Assembly: GCA_006226375.1 (NCBI GenBank)
Contig: SBHC01000003.1
Span: forward strand, 62,001-126,000
Length of the DNA: 64,000 nt
Direction of reading: 5' to 3'
From: Deltaproteobacteria bacterium
GTDB taxonomy: Bacteria > Myxococcota_C > UBA6777
The position numbers and the translations under genes are program-made. Within the stretch, counting starts at the first letter, position 1; each line of letters starts with the position of its first letter. Of this stretch, positions 43,528-52,771 are shown in pieces. Under the pieces are notes generated by a model. It saw only the letters and a list, made by a program, of their open reading frames with translations, had not been told where the DNA came from and ran no database searches.

Positions 43528-44808
43528 ATGAAACGCATTTTTCAAAAACGATACCGACATTGGCTCTTTTGGGTTGGTTTCCTCGGACTTGTAGGAAGTT
43601 GGCGTTTGTTTGGCTGCGGAACACCGGGATTGTCCGATATCTTTGACAACCCCCAAACTCAACAGCAAGGCAACACAACCACAACGCAGCAATCCACGAA
43701 GGACGCTGTCCCCAAAGCAACCCTGAACTGGACTGACACACGCCTTGAGTCCTTCCAGTTCCACTACATGATGTGGCGCAACAAGCCCACGATCTGGTAC
43801 GTCAAAGGCACGACCACACAGCGCAGAGACGTCTTCTACCGCGAAGAAGTGGGAGGACAGCGTTTGGGTCTCCAGCCCCGTACGGCTCTTGCATTTCGCA
43901 TGGAGGATCTCAGCCTTCATGACAACAAGCTGTACATGATCGCACGGAACGGAGACACCCGCTTGTTGCAAGTGGGACAGGCCGCCAGCGACAGTGAAGC
44001 GTTGAATTGGTACACGGTCCGGACCTTCCGAGATGCTCAGTTGGATCAGATCCACCATGTGACCTTCCTGGGACACACGATGTTGGTCTACGGAAAGAAA
44101 GACCTGTACACATTGAACCCCAACGCCAAAGAGCCCAAGCTCCTTAAGCTCAAGGTCAACATGCTTCCCAACATCGACTACATGCGATGCAACGACAACT
44201 TCTGTGTCGCGGTCCTCCAAGACTACCTGCCTGTGATGTTCAGTCCGACATCCACGTGGCAAACGACACCGGCAGCGGTCTCCTGGACCACCGTGCCGCA
44301 GATGCCTCATGCCCTGACCAAGGAGCCTGCGACCACCCCAACAACGTCTGCAACACCTCAGCAGACACCAGGGACGGCAGTGGTTCCTCCCAGTCATGAC
44401 ACGTTGCAAGCACGCGTCACGCTGCACAAGGACCAGGTGGGCTTCGTCCTCCGTGAGAAGAACGTGTACTGGTCTTGCAAAATGGGCTTGAACCCGTTCA
44501 AAACCCGAACGGCCAAGGACAACGTCCGCGCGGTGGCTTGGGCAGGACCCGACCTCCTCGTGGTTGACGGAAAAAGGCTCGTTCGCTTGGTTACGACAGG
44601 TGAACAAGAGCTGTCCTTGCCAGCCGTTGCAACACAGCCAAGTGTGAGCATCCATCGACTGACTCACATGAACAATGCGCTCTACCTTGAGTTGACGTTG
44701 CCTCACAACCCTGCCGTTCCACAGGGAGCGGATCAGATTCCTGGCGCACATCGTCTGTATGTCGCACCGTACCGGGTGACTTCCACCAACACCGTCTGCT
44801 TCCGCTAA
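43528..44808 (+). CDS. Lipoprotein, probable beta-propeller-like
   Basis: A 426-residue protein starting at 43528 (MKRIFQKRYR) after AGGAGG. The signal peptide ends LFGC, giving a lipidated Cys near residue 30. A Gln/Thr-rich linker leads to a beta-rich domain of repeated strand pairs (LYMIARNGDTRLLQVGQ, MLVYGKKDLYTLNP, LLVVDGKRLVRLV), suggesting a propeller-type fold. A Thr/Pro-rich insertion near residue 265 is disordered. No enzymatic motif is seen. The function is unknown. Confidence 0.75.
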   Translation: MKRIFQKRYRHWLFWVGFLGLVGSWRLFGCGTPGLSDIFDNPQTQQQGNTTTTQQSTKDAVPKATLNWTDTRLESFQFHYMMWRNKPTIWYVKGTTTQRRDVFYREEVGGQRLGLQPRTALAFRMEDLSLHDNKLYMIARNGDTRLLQVGQAASDSEALNWYTVRTFRDAQLDQIHHVTFLGHTMLVYGKKDLYTLNPNAKEPKLLKLKVNMLPNIDYMRCNDNFCVAVLQDYLPVMFSPTSTWQTTPAAVSWTTVPQMPHALTKEPATTPTTSATPQQTPGTAVVPPSHDTLQARVTLHKDQVGFVLREKNVYWSCKMGLNPFKTRTAKDNVRAVAWAGPDLLVVDGKRLVRLVTTGEQELSLPAVATQPSVSIHRLTHMNNALYLELTLPHNPAVPQGADQIPGAHRLYVAPYRVTSTNTVCFR

Positions 44809-44920
44809 ACGGGAGAGCAGGCAGCCATGAACAGGCGGACGGCTGGCTTACCAGTCGTTCGTATGTTTTTTGTGTTGAAGATGGAGAAAGGAAGAGAGGA
44901 AGGAAGAGAGGCAGGAGGGT

Positions 44921-46855
44921 CTATTCGAGTTCGCGTTCCATCATCTCAACCACGAGGTTGTTGAAACGTGCAGGATTTTCCAGCTTTTCCCCTTCTGAGA
45001 GGACAGCGTAACCCATCAACAGGTCAGCGTAGCCTCCCAAGCGAGAGGACTCGGGGTCTTCGCCGATCAACTTTTGGATCTTGAGAACCAACGGGTGGTT
45101 GGGGTTGACTTCCATCGTTCGTTTGCGCTCGGGCACACTACCGTCGCGGCTCAAGAGACGCTCCAGTTGTGGATTGAGAGCGTGCTCATCACCCACGAGA
45201 CAAACCGGTGACGACGTCAAACGATGGGTCAGGCGAACATCCTTCACCTTGTCTTCCAGGTGCTTCTGCATGAAGGTAAGAAAATCGTTGAAGGTTTCTT
45301 TCTTCTCTTCGATCTCTTTCTTCTTCTCTTCCTTCTCTTCTTCGCTGCCCAGCTCAATCTCACCTTTGTCGATGGCCACAAACTTGCAGTCTTCAAACTC
45401 TTGGATCGACTGGAGCACCAGTTCGTCGATGGGATCCGTCAGGAAGAGAACTTCGTACCCTTTCTCGTTGAACGCTTCGAGGTGGGGCGAATGTTGGAGC
45501 TCTTCGCGGGAGTCACCGGTCAGGTAGTAGATCGCTTCCTGGTCTTCTTTCTTTCGCTCGACATACTCCTTCAACGTGGTCAACTCTTCGTCGTGTGACG
45601 TGGAGAACAACAACAGCGGAGTGAGCTTGTCGCGGTTTTCAAAGTCGTTGATGCCACCTTCTTTGAGGGGACGGCCCAGCTCGTTCCAGAACTTCAGGTA
45701 GTTCTCTTTGTCGTCCTCAAACATCTCTTGCAACGCGCCCAGAACCTTCTTGGTCAGGAACTTACGCATGCTGGTGATGTGACGGTCTTGTTGGACCATC
45801 TCACGCGAGACGTTGAGGGAGATATCCGCCGAATCCACGACACCTTTAACGAATCGCAGGTACATCGGCAACAGATCTTCGCAGTGTTCCATGATCAGAA
45901 CGTTGCGAGCATACAGACGAAGGCCACGGTCTGCGCCTTGTACGTAGAGGTCTTGGGGCGCCTTCTGTGGGATGTACAGAATGGAGCGGTATTCCAAGCG
46001 ACCTTCCACGGAGAAGTGGAGAGTCTTGATGGGCTTTTCCCAGTCGTGCGAGATCTGACGGTAGAACTCGCTGTACTCGTCTTCGGTCACGTCGGAGGGA
46101 GTGCGAACCCAGAGCGGCTTCATCGAGTTGAGGGTGCGGTCCTCAATCACGATTTCGTTCTCGCCTTCTTTGATGTTGCCCTCGTCGTCAAACACCGGCT
46201 TGGTGCTCTCTTGCTTCATCTTGATGGGGTAACGGACGAAGTCAGAGTAGCGCTTCACAATCTGCGAGACCGTCCAAAACTGTGTGAAGTCGTCGATCTT
46301 GTTGTCGCGATCGACCTCTTTCAGGTGCAAGGTAATGGAAGTACCCTGGCTACCGCGGGCCGCATCACCGATCGAGAACTCGCCGTCACCTTCCGACTCC
46401 CAACGAGTCGCGGTCTCTTCACCGGCACGTCGGGTAATCATCGTGACTCTGTCGGCGACCATGAACGAAGAGTAAAAGCCCACACCGAATTGACCGATCA
46501 GGCTCTCTTTTGCTTCGCTCTCCGACTCTTGCAATTGGTCGAGCAACTCGCGGGTTCCGGAGCGTGCGATGGTTCCGATGTTTTTGATCACTTCTTCGCG
46601 GGACATACCGATACCATTGTCGTGAATGGTCAAGGTATGTGCATCGGAGTCCGTCTCAATGCGGATCTCCAACTCGTTCTCATCAATCTTCAGCTCTTCT
46701 TGGGTCAACGCTTCAAAGCGCAGACGATCCAAGGCGTCAGAAGCATTGGAGATCAATTCACGAAGAAAGATTTCCTTGTTGGAGTAAAGCGAGTGGATCA
46801 TCAGATCCAAGAGTTTGCGTGTTTCGGCCTGGAAAGAAAATGTCTCTGTCGACAT
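44921..46855 (-). CDS. htpG: Molecular chaperone HtpG (Hsp90)
   Basis: A 644-residue Hsp90. The N-terminal GHKL ATPase is textbook: 'LISNASDALDRLRFEAL', 'IHDNGIGMSREEVI', 'GQFGVGFYSSFMVADRV', 'GTSITLHL'. The middle domain has the catalytic-loop pattern 'DSADISLNVSREMVQQD' with the Arg that contacts ATP. The C-terminal dimerisation domain is complete. It assists folding of cytosolic clients. No CIRCE element (TTAGCACTC-N9-GAGTGCTAA) is seen upstream, so HrcA control is not evident. It is divergent from the DUF885 gene. Confidence 0.97.
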   Translation of the reverse strand: MSTETFSFQAETRKLLDLMIHSLYSNKEIFLRELISNASDALDRLRFEALTQEELKIDENELEIRIETDSDAHTLTIHDNGIGMSREEVIKNIGTIARSGTRELLDQLQESESEAKESLIGQFGVGFYSSFMVADRVTMITRRAGEETATRWESEGDGEFSIGDAARGSQGTSITLHLKEVDRDNKIDDFTQFWTVSQIVKRYSDFVRYPIKMKQESTKPVFDDEGNIKEGENEIVIEDRTLNSMKPLWVRTPSDVTEDEYSEFYRQISHDWEKPIKTLHFSVEGRLEYRSILYIPQKAPQDLYVQGADRGLRLYARNVLIMEHCEDLLPMYLRFVKGVVDSADISLNVSREMVQQDRHITSMRKFLTKKVLGALQEMFEDDKENYLKFWNELGRPLKEGGINDFENRDKLTPLLLFSTSHDEELTTLKEYVERKKEDQEAIYYLTGDSREELQHSPHLEAFNEKGYEVLFLTDPIDELVLQSIQEFEDCKFVAIDKGEIELGSEEEKEEKKKEIEEKKETFNDFLTFMQKHLEDKVKDVRLTHRLTSSPVCLVGDEHALNPQLERLLSRDGSVPERKRTMEVNPNHPLVLKIQKLIGEDPESSRLGGYADLLMGYAVLSEGEKLENPARFNNLVVEMMERELE

Positions 46856-47131
46856 GAGCTTTTCCCTTTTCCGTCTATGTACGTTTTATTAAGAATGAGG
46901 ACATTCTCACCAAACATCCGAACCAATCGTTCAGCAACACCCCTCGGTGTATGGGTTGGTGTAAGCAGCCCTCCAACAAAAACAAAGTTGGGCGAGAAAT
47001 GTTTAAGCACGATCCGAGAGTCGTCAAGGAAGAATCCCTCGCAAGCCAGATCTTGTGGTCTTGAATCTGGACAGGCGTTCATGCTATCCAACACCTCTGG
47101 ACTTCCTTCTCATCACCCAAGGATTCGTACG

Positions 47132-49036
47132 ATGTCGGACTCAGGCCACTCTTCTCTTCAGCGCTCACCGTCCCTACAAGGGCTGCTCCTGCTCCTCTTT
47201 GCTGTGACTTGCTCCTGCTTTGCTGTGCCTTTTGGCAAACCTGCCTGGGCACAGGGTCCATCCTCCCGACTGTCCAAGACGCTGCCATCAACCACTCCGG
47301 ATGCCGCCACAACCCAACAATTCCATCGCCTGGTCAAGACGTTGTGGCAGGCTCACCTTCGTCGCTATCCGTTGTTTGCCAGCGCCATCGGTGACCTTCG
47401 TTACAACGACAAACTCCCCGATATGTCGTTGGCTGGCATTCAGCGACGCGCGGAGCAGGACAAACGATGGGTTCGCTCGTTGGAGCAGGTTCCAGCCCAC
47501 AAGCTCTCCCAAACCGACCGCATCAACCGGGCCTTGCTCCTTCGCTGGTTGCGTGATCGGCTTCAAGAGTTCCGATTCTTCGGCCACTACATTCCCATCA
47601 CCAACCGCTACGGTTTCCACATCTCCTTTCCAGACCTGACACAACAGCTCACCTTTCGCACCCGCAAGCACTACACCGACTACATCACCCGCTTGCGAGG
47701 CTTTCTTCGTTACACGCAGCAGCACATCGCGCTGTTGAAGTTGGGTCTGCAAACCAAACGAACCCTGGCCGCTGTCGTGCTCCAAGGCTATGACAAGACC
47801 ATCACGCCCCATATCGTTCAGAAGCCCGAGAAAAGCCTGCTGTACCAGCCCTTCAAGACCATGTCATCCAGCCTGACCCAAGCGGAGAAGCAACAACTTC
47901 GCAAGGCCGCAAAGGAAGCCATCCAAACGTCGGTGGTGCCGGCGTATCGAGCCTTTTCCACGTTCATGACCAAGACCTACATCCCCCAAGCACGGCGAAC
48001 CGTTGGAGTGTCTGCCATTCCCCAAGGCAAGGCATTCTACGCCCATAGGGTGAAGCGTTTTACCACCTTGAACGTCACGCCCAAGGAAGTTCATCAGATT
48101 GGTTTGCGCGAGGTTAAACGCATCCGACAAGAGATGAAAAGCGTTATCCAGAAGGTCAAGTTTAAGGGTAGCTTCAACGACTTTCTCAAGCACCTACGAA
48201 CGCACCCCAAGTTTTACGCCAAGACGCCCAAGCAGCTTCTGCAAGCAACGAGCCTCGTGCTGAAGCGTATGGACGGCCAGCTCCCCCGCCTGTTTGGAAA
48301 GCTTCCACGAACCCCGTATGGCATTCGCGAGATCCCAGCCTACATCGCACCACGCACCACCACGGCCTACTACATGCCCGGCAGCGGCGACGGAAAACGC
48401 GCTGGCTTCTACTATGTCAACACGTACAACTTGAAGAGCCGCCCCCTTTACGAGATCCAGGCATTGTCGCTTCACGAAGCTGTCCCTGGACACCACCTTC
48501 AAATTGCATTGCAACAAGAGATTCAGGGGCTGCCTCCTTTTCGCCGTTACATCCGCTCCATGGCGTACCAGGAAGGATGGGGACTGTACGCCGAACGCCT
48601 GGGGTTGGAGGTTGGTTTTTATCGCGACCCTTACAGCAACTTTGGACGTCTCACGTACGAGATGTGGCGAGCCTGCCGCCTCGTGGTGGATACAGGTCTT
48701 CATGTGATGGGTTGGACCCGCCAGCGTGCGACTCGTTACATGGCCCGACACACGGCGCTCTCGCTGCATAACATAACAGCAGAAGTTGACCGCTATATCG
48801 CATGGCCCGGTCAAGCCCTCGCCTACAAGATGGGGGAGCTTAAGATTCGAGAGCTTCGAGCGTATGCAACAAAAAAGCTAGGACAACACTTTGACCTTCG
48901 GGCCTTCCACGACGAAGTCCTGCGACACGGCGCCTTGCCCCTTGATGTGTTGCAGCAGGTCATCCACCGATACGTTGCACAAGCGTTGAAGAAACATACG
49001 AAGCCATCGGCGTCATCCAAGCCCTCTCGTCGCTAA
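47132..49036 (+). CDS. Exported DUF885 family protein (metalloprotease-like)
   Basis: A 634-residue protein. Start at 47132 (MSDSGHSS) after AAGGA, with a signal peptide to about residue 40 (ends AWAQG). Family motifs: 'SLHEAVPGHHLQIALQ' and 'YQEGWGLYAERLGLE', which provide His/Glu ligands of a gluzincin-like site, then 'RLTYEMWRACRLVVDTG' and 'YIAWPGQALAYKMGELKI'. DUF885 proteins are probably zinc peptidases, but their substrates are unknown. A long in-frame extension upstream runs antisense through htpG and is not real. It is 27 bp before the FAN1-like gene, so co-transcription is possible. Confidence 0.9.
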   Translation: MSDSGHSSLQRSPSLQGLLLLLFAVTCSCFAVPFGKPAWAQGPSSRLSKTLPSTTPDAATTQQFHRLVKTLWQAHLRRYPLFASAIGDLRYNDKLPDMSLAGIQRRAEQDKRWVRSLEQVPAHKLSQTDRINRALLLRWLRDRLQEFRFFGHYIPITNRYGFHISFPDLTQQLTFRTRKHYTDYITRLRGFLRYTQQHIALLKLGLQTKRTLAAVVLQGYDKTITPHIVQKPEKSLLYQPFKTMSSSLTQAEKQQLRKAAKEAIQTSVVPAYRAFSTFMTKTYIPQARRTVGVSAIPQGKAFYAHRVKRFTTLNVTPKEVHQIGLREVKRIRQEMKSVIQKVKFKGSFNDFLKHLRTHPKFYAKTPKQLLQATSLVLKRMDGQLPRLFGKLPRTPYGIREIPAYIAPRTTTAYYMPGSGDGKRAGFYYVNTYNLKSRPLYEIQALSLHEAVPGHHLQIALQQEIQGLPPFRRYIRSMAYQEGWGLYAERLGLEVGFYRDPYSNFGRLTYEMWRACRLVVDTGLHVMGWTRQRATRYMARHTALSLHNITAEVDRYIAWPGQALAYKMGELKIRELRAYATKKLGQHFDLRAFHDEVLRHGALPLDVLQQVIHRYVAQALKKHTKPSASSKPSRR

Positions 49037-49063
49037 CACCCCTTACCACGAACAACCAAAGCG

Positions 49064-50767
49064 ATGGTTCAAAACAGCACCCCCACACCCCAACCAGCAA
49101 CAACAGTTGATGGCTTGCCGCTTGATTACTACAGGACCAACTTTCTGGAGTTGCTGGAGTACGTTGCCAAGCAATACGACGACCTGTTGCTCGAAGACGA
49201 ACGCCAACTCTACCAAGCTTATGTGAGGTTAAGCCCCGACGGTCAGAAGTTATACACGCGCTTAATCTCACGGAAAGGTCCCTACTTTCGCAAGCGCAAG
49301 CTTCATTACCCCGAGATCCGCAACCTCTCTCAAGCAGCCCAAGAGCTTGAAGACGTCGGTCTTTTGTCTATCAACCCAGAGCTTTCCCTGGAGAGTCTGC
49401 TCGCCTTGTTCACGAAGCCGGAAATCCTCCAACGTTTTGAAGTGGCGTCCTGGAAGCGATTGTCGCGCAGTGACCTGGATGTGGCTGTACAAGAAAGCGA
49501 CGAACCCAACAAAGAAAAACGTCTTCAGGGCGACGCGATCATCTACGAGGTCTTGGGTCAAGAGCAAGTCCAAACCTACAAGCTATGTTTCTTTGGAAAC
49601 CTTCACCAGGAACTCAACGAGTGGGTGCTACGAGATCTTGGATTGTTTCGCTACGAAACCTACACTATTGACGCAAGCACCCGAGCGTTTACCAGTCGAG
49701 AGCAAATCGAACAGTACCTTCACTACTACCGAATTCTGGAACACTACGAGGAAGCTATCGAAGGAGAACCGGAAGCTATCGAAGCTTATCTTACAAAGCT
49801 ACCCACCTGTGACCGCAACGAAGACCGTGTGTTGTTCCGTCGCCTCGACCGTTTGCGCTTTTCCCTGGCACGTCAGCTGGAACGCCTGAATGCTTGGGAC
49901 GCTGCCCTCCCCCATTACCGCAGCTGCTACAACCCTCCAGCCAGAGAACGCATCGCTCGCATCCTGGTCAAACAAGACTCTATCGAAGAAGCGTTGGATC
50001 TCTGCCGCTCCATGTTGCAGAAGCCACGTACCGAAGCCGAGCAAAACATCGCCCGCGACTTTGGCTACCGCACAGCGAAGAAGCACAACATCACCTGGGA
50101 AGCACCCCGCACATACAAACCACCCACACACACCGTGGCCCTTCCCGCCTGGGACGACTGTGTCGAGATGGCAGCCGCTCGCCACCTCACCCAACGTGGT
50201 GTTTGTTACTATGTCGAAAACGCCCTCTTCAACGGACTTTTGGGCCTTAGCATCTGGGACATCCTTTACGCTCCACTGCGAGGCGCGTTCTTCCACCCGT
50301 TCCAACGTTCTCCCAACGGCTTTCGCAGCCCCGACTTTCTAGAGCAACGAGAGGCTTTGTTTGCGCAACGTTGGCAGGAACTCACCACCAAGGAAGCTCT
50401 CCGTCAGCGGGTGTTTTCCACCTACCGTGCCAAGCGCGGACGAATGAACCCGCTGGTCGCCTGGGAAGCTTTGGACGAAGAGCTCTTGGATGTGGCGTTG
50501 GAACGTATCCCGCTAGAGCATTGTTTGGCTGTGTTTCATCGGATTCTTGCGGACCTGAAGGAGAACCGAACGGGCTTTGCGGACCTTGTCGTATTTCCAC
50601 AAGCCGGTGGTTACGAGCTTGTCGAAGTGAAAGGCCCCGGCGACCGACTGCAAAAGAACCAACGACGTTGGCTCCGCTTCTTTGCGGAACACAGCATTCC
50701 TCATCAGGTGATGCATGTGGAAGTCGCCGACGACAACGAACCTTCCAACCTGCTTCTCCCGCTCTAG
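49064..50767 (+). CDS. FAN1-like VRR-NUC structure-specific nuclease
   Basis: A 567-residue protein resembling the bacterial FAN1 family (5' flap and crosslink-repair nuclease). The N-terminus has the SAP-like helical region 'YYRTNFLELLEYVAKQYDDLL' and 'YTRLISRKGPYFR'. The middle is TPR-like. The C-terminal VRR-NUC domain has the PD-(D/E)XK site: GFADLVVF (Asp507), YELVEVKGPGDRLQ (Glu521, Lys523) and QRRWLRFF. The Pro usually before the Asp is Ala. The ribosome site is weak. It could act in interstrand-crosslink or branched-DNA repair. Confidence 0.9.
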   Translation: MVQNSTPTPQPATTVDGLPLDYYRTNFLELLEYVAKQYDDLLLEDERQLYQAYVRLSPDGQKLYTRLISRKGPYFRKRKLHYPEIRNLSQAAQELEDVGLLSINPELSLESLLALFTKPEILQRFEVASWKRLSRSDLDVAVQESDEPNKEKRLQGDAIIYEVLGQEQVQTYKLCFFGNLHQELNEWVLRDLGLFRYETYTIDASTRAFTSREQIEQYLHYYRILEHYEEAIEGEPEAIEAYLTKLPTCDRNEDRVLFRRLDRLRFSLARQLERLNAWDAALPHYRSCYNPPARERIARILVKQDSIEEALDLCRSMLQKPRTEAEQNIARDFGYRTAKKHNITWEAPRTYKPPTHTVALPAWDDCVEMAAARHLTQRGVCYYVENALFNGLLGLSIWDILYAPLRGAFFHPFQRSPNGFRSPDFLEQREALFAQRWQELTTKEALRQRVFSTYRAKRGRMNPLVAWEALDEELLDVALERIPLEHCLAVFHRILADLKENRTGFADLVVFPQAGGYELVEVKGPGDRLQKNQRRWLRFFAEHSIPHQVMHVEVADDNEPSNLLLPL

Positions 50768-50899
50768 CCGACATCATCCAACATCTTCCAAACCTTGCCA
50801 AACCAATGCAAATGTGCATGATGCAATACGTTGCACCCAAGGATTGAGAGGTCCCCTCATCGATAGAAAGCAACACAGTACGAACAAGCAGGGGAGCAA

Positions 50900-50936
50900 C
50901 CAACATACGGCAGGGATCGCAAGCAGCGTATGTTGG
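50900..50936. promoter_or_regulatory. 10-bp inverted repeat upstream of the sterol-desaturase-family gene
   Basis: Perfect arms CCAACATACG (50900-50909) and CGTATGTTGG (50927-50936) are separated by 17 nt, starting 101 bp before the next start codon. It may be an operator or a hairpin in the 5' leader. No T-run follows. The rest of the 233-bp gap 50768-51000 holds no gene. Confidence 0.4.
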
Positions 50937-51000
50937 AAGAGCATCCATCGTTTCGGAAGAACACCCCATATTGGTGTTTGGTTATGAATGAGGTTGTTTC

Positions 51001-51819
51001 ATGGAATCCGTATTGAATTTTGTCCAACAGATGTCACCGCTCCAGAAGCTCACCTGGATCGTGATTTGTTTGAGCGCCCACTGGTTCATTGAAGGCTGGG
51101 CTCCGCTGTTTAAGCACGAGTACAGCAAGTGGCGTCATGCCCGAACCAATCTCAGTTTGCTTGGCTTTACGATCGCCATCAACTTGTTGTTTGGACTCGC
51201 AACCCTCGGTGTCTTTCGGTGGGCAGGTGCCAACAAGGTGGGTCTCCTGTACTACGTGAACCTACCGCTGTGGGCAGAGCTGCTCATTGCGTTTATGATC
51301 CTCGATTTGATTGGGCAATACGGCGTCCATTACTTCCTGCACAAGATTAAGTGGATGTGGCGTTTTCACATGGTCCATCACAGCGACACCCACGTCGACG
51401 CCACCACCGGAACGCGCCACCACCCCGGCGATTACTTCATCCGTGAGTGTTTCGCCCTGGTTGCCATTGTGCTCGTTGGCGCACCCCTTGCGTTCTATTT
51501 GTTCTACCGGGTAACGACCGTGTTCTTCGCGTACTTCAGCCACGCCAACATGAACATGCCGCTGTGGCTCGACAAAGCCCTCAGCTACGTGATTATCACG
51601 CCGAACATGCACAAGTTTCACCACCACGTGGAGCGTCCCTGGACCGACTCCAACTACGGCAACATCTTCTCCATTTGGGACCGGATTTTTGGAACCTTCG
51701 TGTACGACGACCCCAAGAAGGTGAAGTACGGCCTGGATGTGTTGGAAGGACGCCCCGACGAAGATCTCCTGTACCAACTCAAGGTACCCTTCGACAAAAC
51801 CGTCAAGACGGACTCCTAA
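51001..51819 (+). CDS. Sterol desaturase/fatty acid hydroxylase family protein
   Basis: A 272-residue membrane protein with about four transmembrane helices. The eight-His di-iron cluster is spread over 'HYFLHKIKWMWRFHMVHHSDTHVD' (first and second boxes, in pieces HYFLH and HMVHHSDTH), 'TTGTRHHPGD', 'FSHANMNM' and 'NMHKFHHHVERPWTDSNYG'. The fold is complete and the enzyme is likely active as an O2-dependent hydroxylase/desaturase of a lipid or sterol. The exact substrate is unknown. ATG after TGAGG. It may be regulated through the inverted repeat upstream. It converges with the RNase Z-like gene. Confidence 0.93.
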   Translation: MESVLNFVQQMSPLQKLTWIVICLSAHWFIEGWAPLFKHEYSKWRHARTNLSLLGFTIAINLLFGLATLGVFRWAGANKVGLLYYVNLPLWAELLIAFMILDLIGQYGVHYFLHKIKWMWRFHMVHHSDTHVDATTGTRHHPGDYFIRECFALVAIVLVGAPLAFYLFYRVTTVFFAYFSHANMNMPLWLDKALSYVIITPNMHKFHHHVERPWTDSNYGNIFSIWDRIFGTFVYDDPKKVKYGLDVLEGRPDEDLLYQLKVPFDKTVKTDS

Positions 51820-51895
51820 CCCACCGCAAGCTACCCAGTCCTAGCACGCGCCCTACCCACCCAAAGAATCCTTCCCTCTTTCAACCAAGAAGAAC

Positions 51896-52771
51896 TCAGA
51901 ACCCAGGCATAGGAATTTCGCGGGCCAGCAAGCTTCCGGGCTTCACCACGGAGATCCGCTCGCGCTCTTCGTCGCTGGTCACGATTCGATTGAACGTGCT
52001 CCAAAACTCGTGCATCGTGTAGCGCGAGGAGAGGTGAAACAGCAGCAGGTTGTCAGCTTCCAGCTCTCGAAACAAAGCAATTGCTTCGGCCAGGGTCGCG
52101 TGGTCAATCTTTTTGTTGCCGTTCGTGTCGAGGAAGGTAGCTTCCTGGATGTGCAACGCAGCGCCACGACTGATGGGGTCGAGACGCGGCCGACCGTCGC
52201 CAGAGTAAAACACCAGCGGCCGCATGATCGGCTCGGTGATAGCAGACTTGCCCTTCTCCGCGATAATTTTGTTGATCTCGGATTGTGGCTTGCCCTGAAT
52301 TTCAGGCTTCAGTCCGTAACGAAGTTGCTCCACCCGGTACGACAACGCTGTCTGCTTGTACACACGGTGTTCGGCTTCCAACGCAGTAAGATGCAACCCT
52401 CGTGCTCCTTGGAGAGCGAGAGTATCACCCGGCACGAGAGGATGCAGGACCACCAGATCGTTCCACCGGGACATCACATCTTGAAGGTACTGGAAGTAGC
52501 GCTCCAGAGTCCGACTGTTCCCAGGGTAATAGATATTAAGAGGAGGTATTTCTTCTTTGGTCACTTCCATCTCACGCAAGCGCGTGATCAGGATGTTCTG
52601 CAAGCCAGTGAAGTGGTCAGTGTGTGCGTGTGTGATAGCAAGATCACGAAACGCCAACAAGCGCCCTTCCAAAAAACAGTTAATTCCCTCTCCTGCATCG
52701 AGGAGCAAACGCATCGGCTCCAGGTAAAGCCATGTCGAGTAGAGCGCCTTGGAGTACGCAAAAACCTTCAT
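51896..52771 (-). CDS. RNase Z-like metallo-beta-lactamase-fold protein
   Basis: A 291-residue MBL-fold protein. The metal motif HAHTDH is at residues about 48-53, and 'LLLDAGEGI' and 'LLFHLSSRY' fit the RNase Z/ElaC group of tRNA 3'-end processing enzymes. Its sequence is diverged from standard ElaC, so the substrate should be treated as open. The ATG immediately follows the murC stop (TAG then ATG), which implies co-translation. The Shine-Dalgarno sequence must lie within the end of murC. Confidence 0.8.
   Translation of the reverse strand: MKVFAYSKALYSTWLYLEPMRLLLDAGEGINCFLEGRLLAFRDLAITHAHTDHFTGLQNILITRLREMEVTKEEIPPLNIYYPGNSRTLERYFQYLQDVMSRWNDLVVLHPLVPGDTLALQGARGLHLTALEAEHRVYKQTALSYRVEQLRYGLKPEIQGKPQSEINKIIAEKGKSAITEPIMRPLVFYSGDGRPRLDPISRGAALHIQEATFLDTNGNKKIDHATLAEAIALFRELEADNLLLFHLSSRYTMHEFWSTFNRIVTSDEERERISVVKPGSLLAREIPMPGF

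Noticed and set aside
44815-44870. Possible terminator between the lipoprotein gene and htpG
   Set aside because: The stem is only about 5 bp with a 14-nt loop, and the T6 run is too far from it.
45728-47131. A very long plus-strand open frame running through htpG
   Set aside because: It is antisense to a certain htpG gene, has no signal or family match in that part, and the real protein (DUF885) starts at 47132 with a ribosome site and signal peptide.
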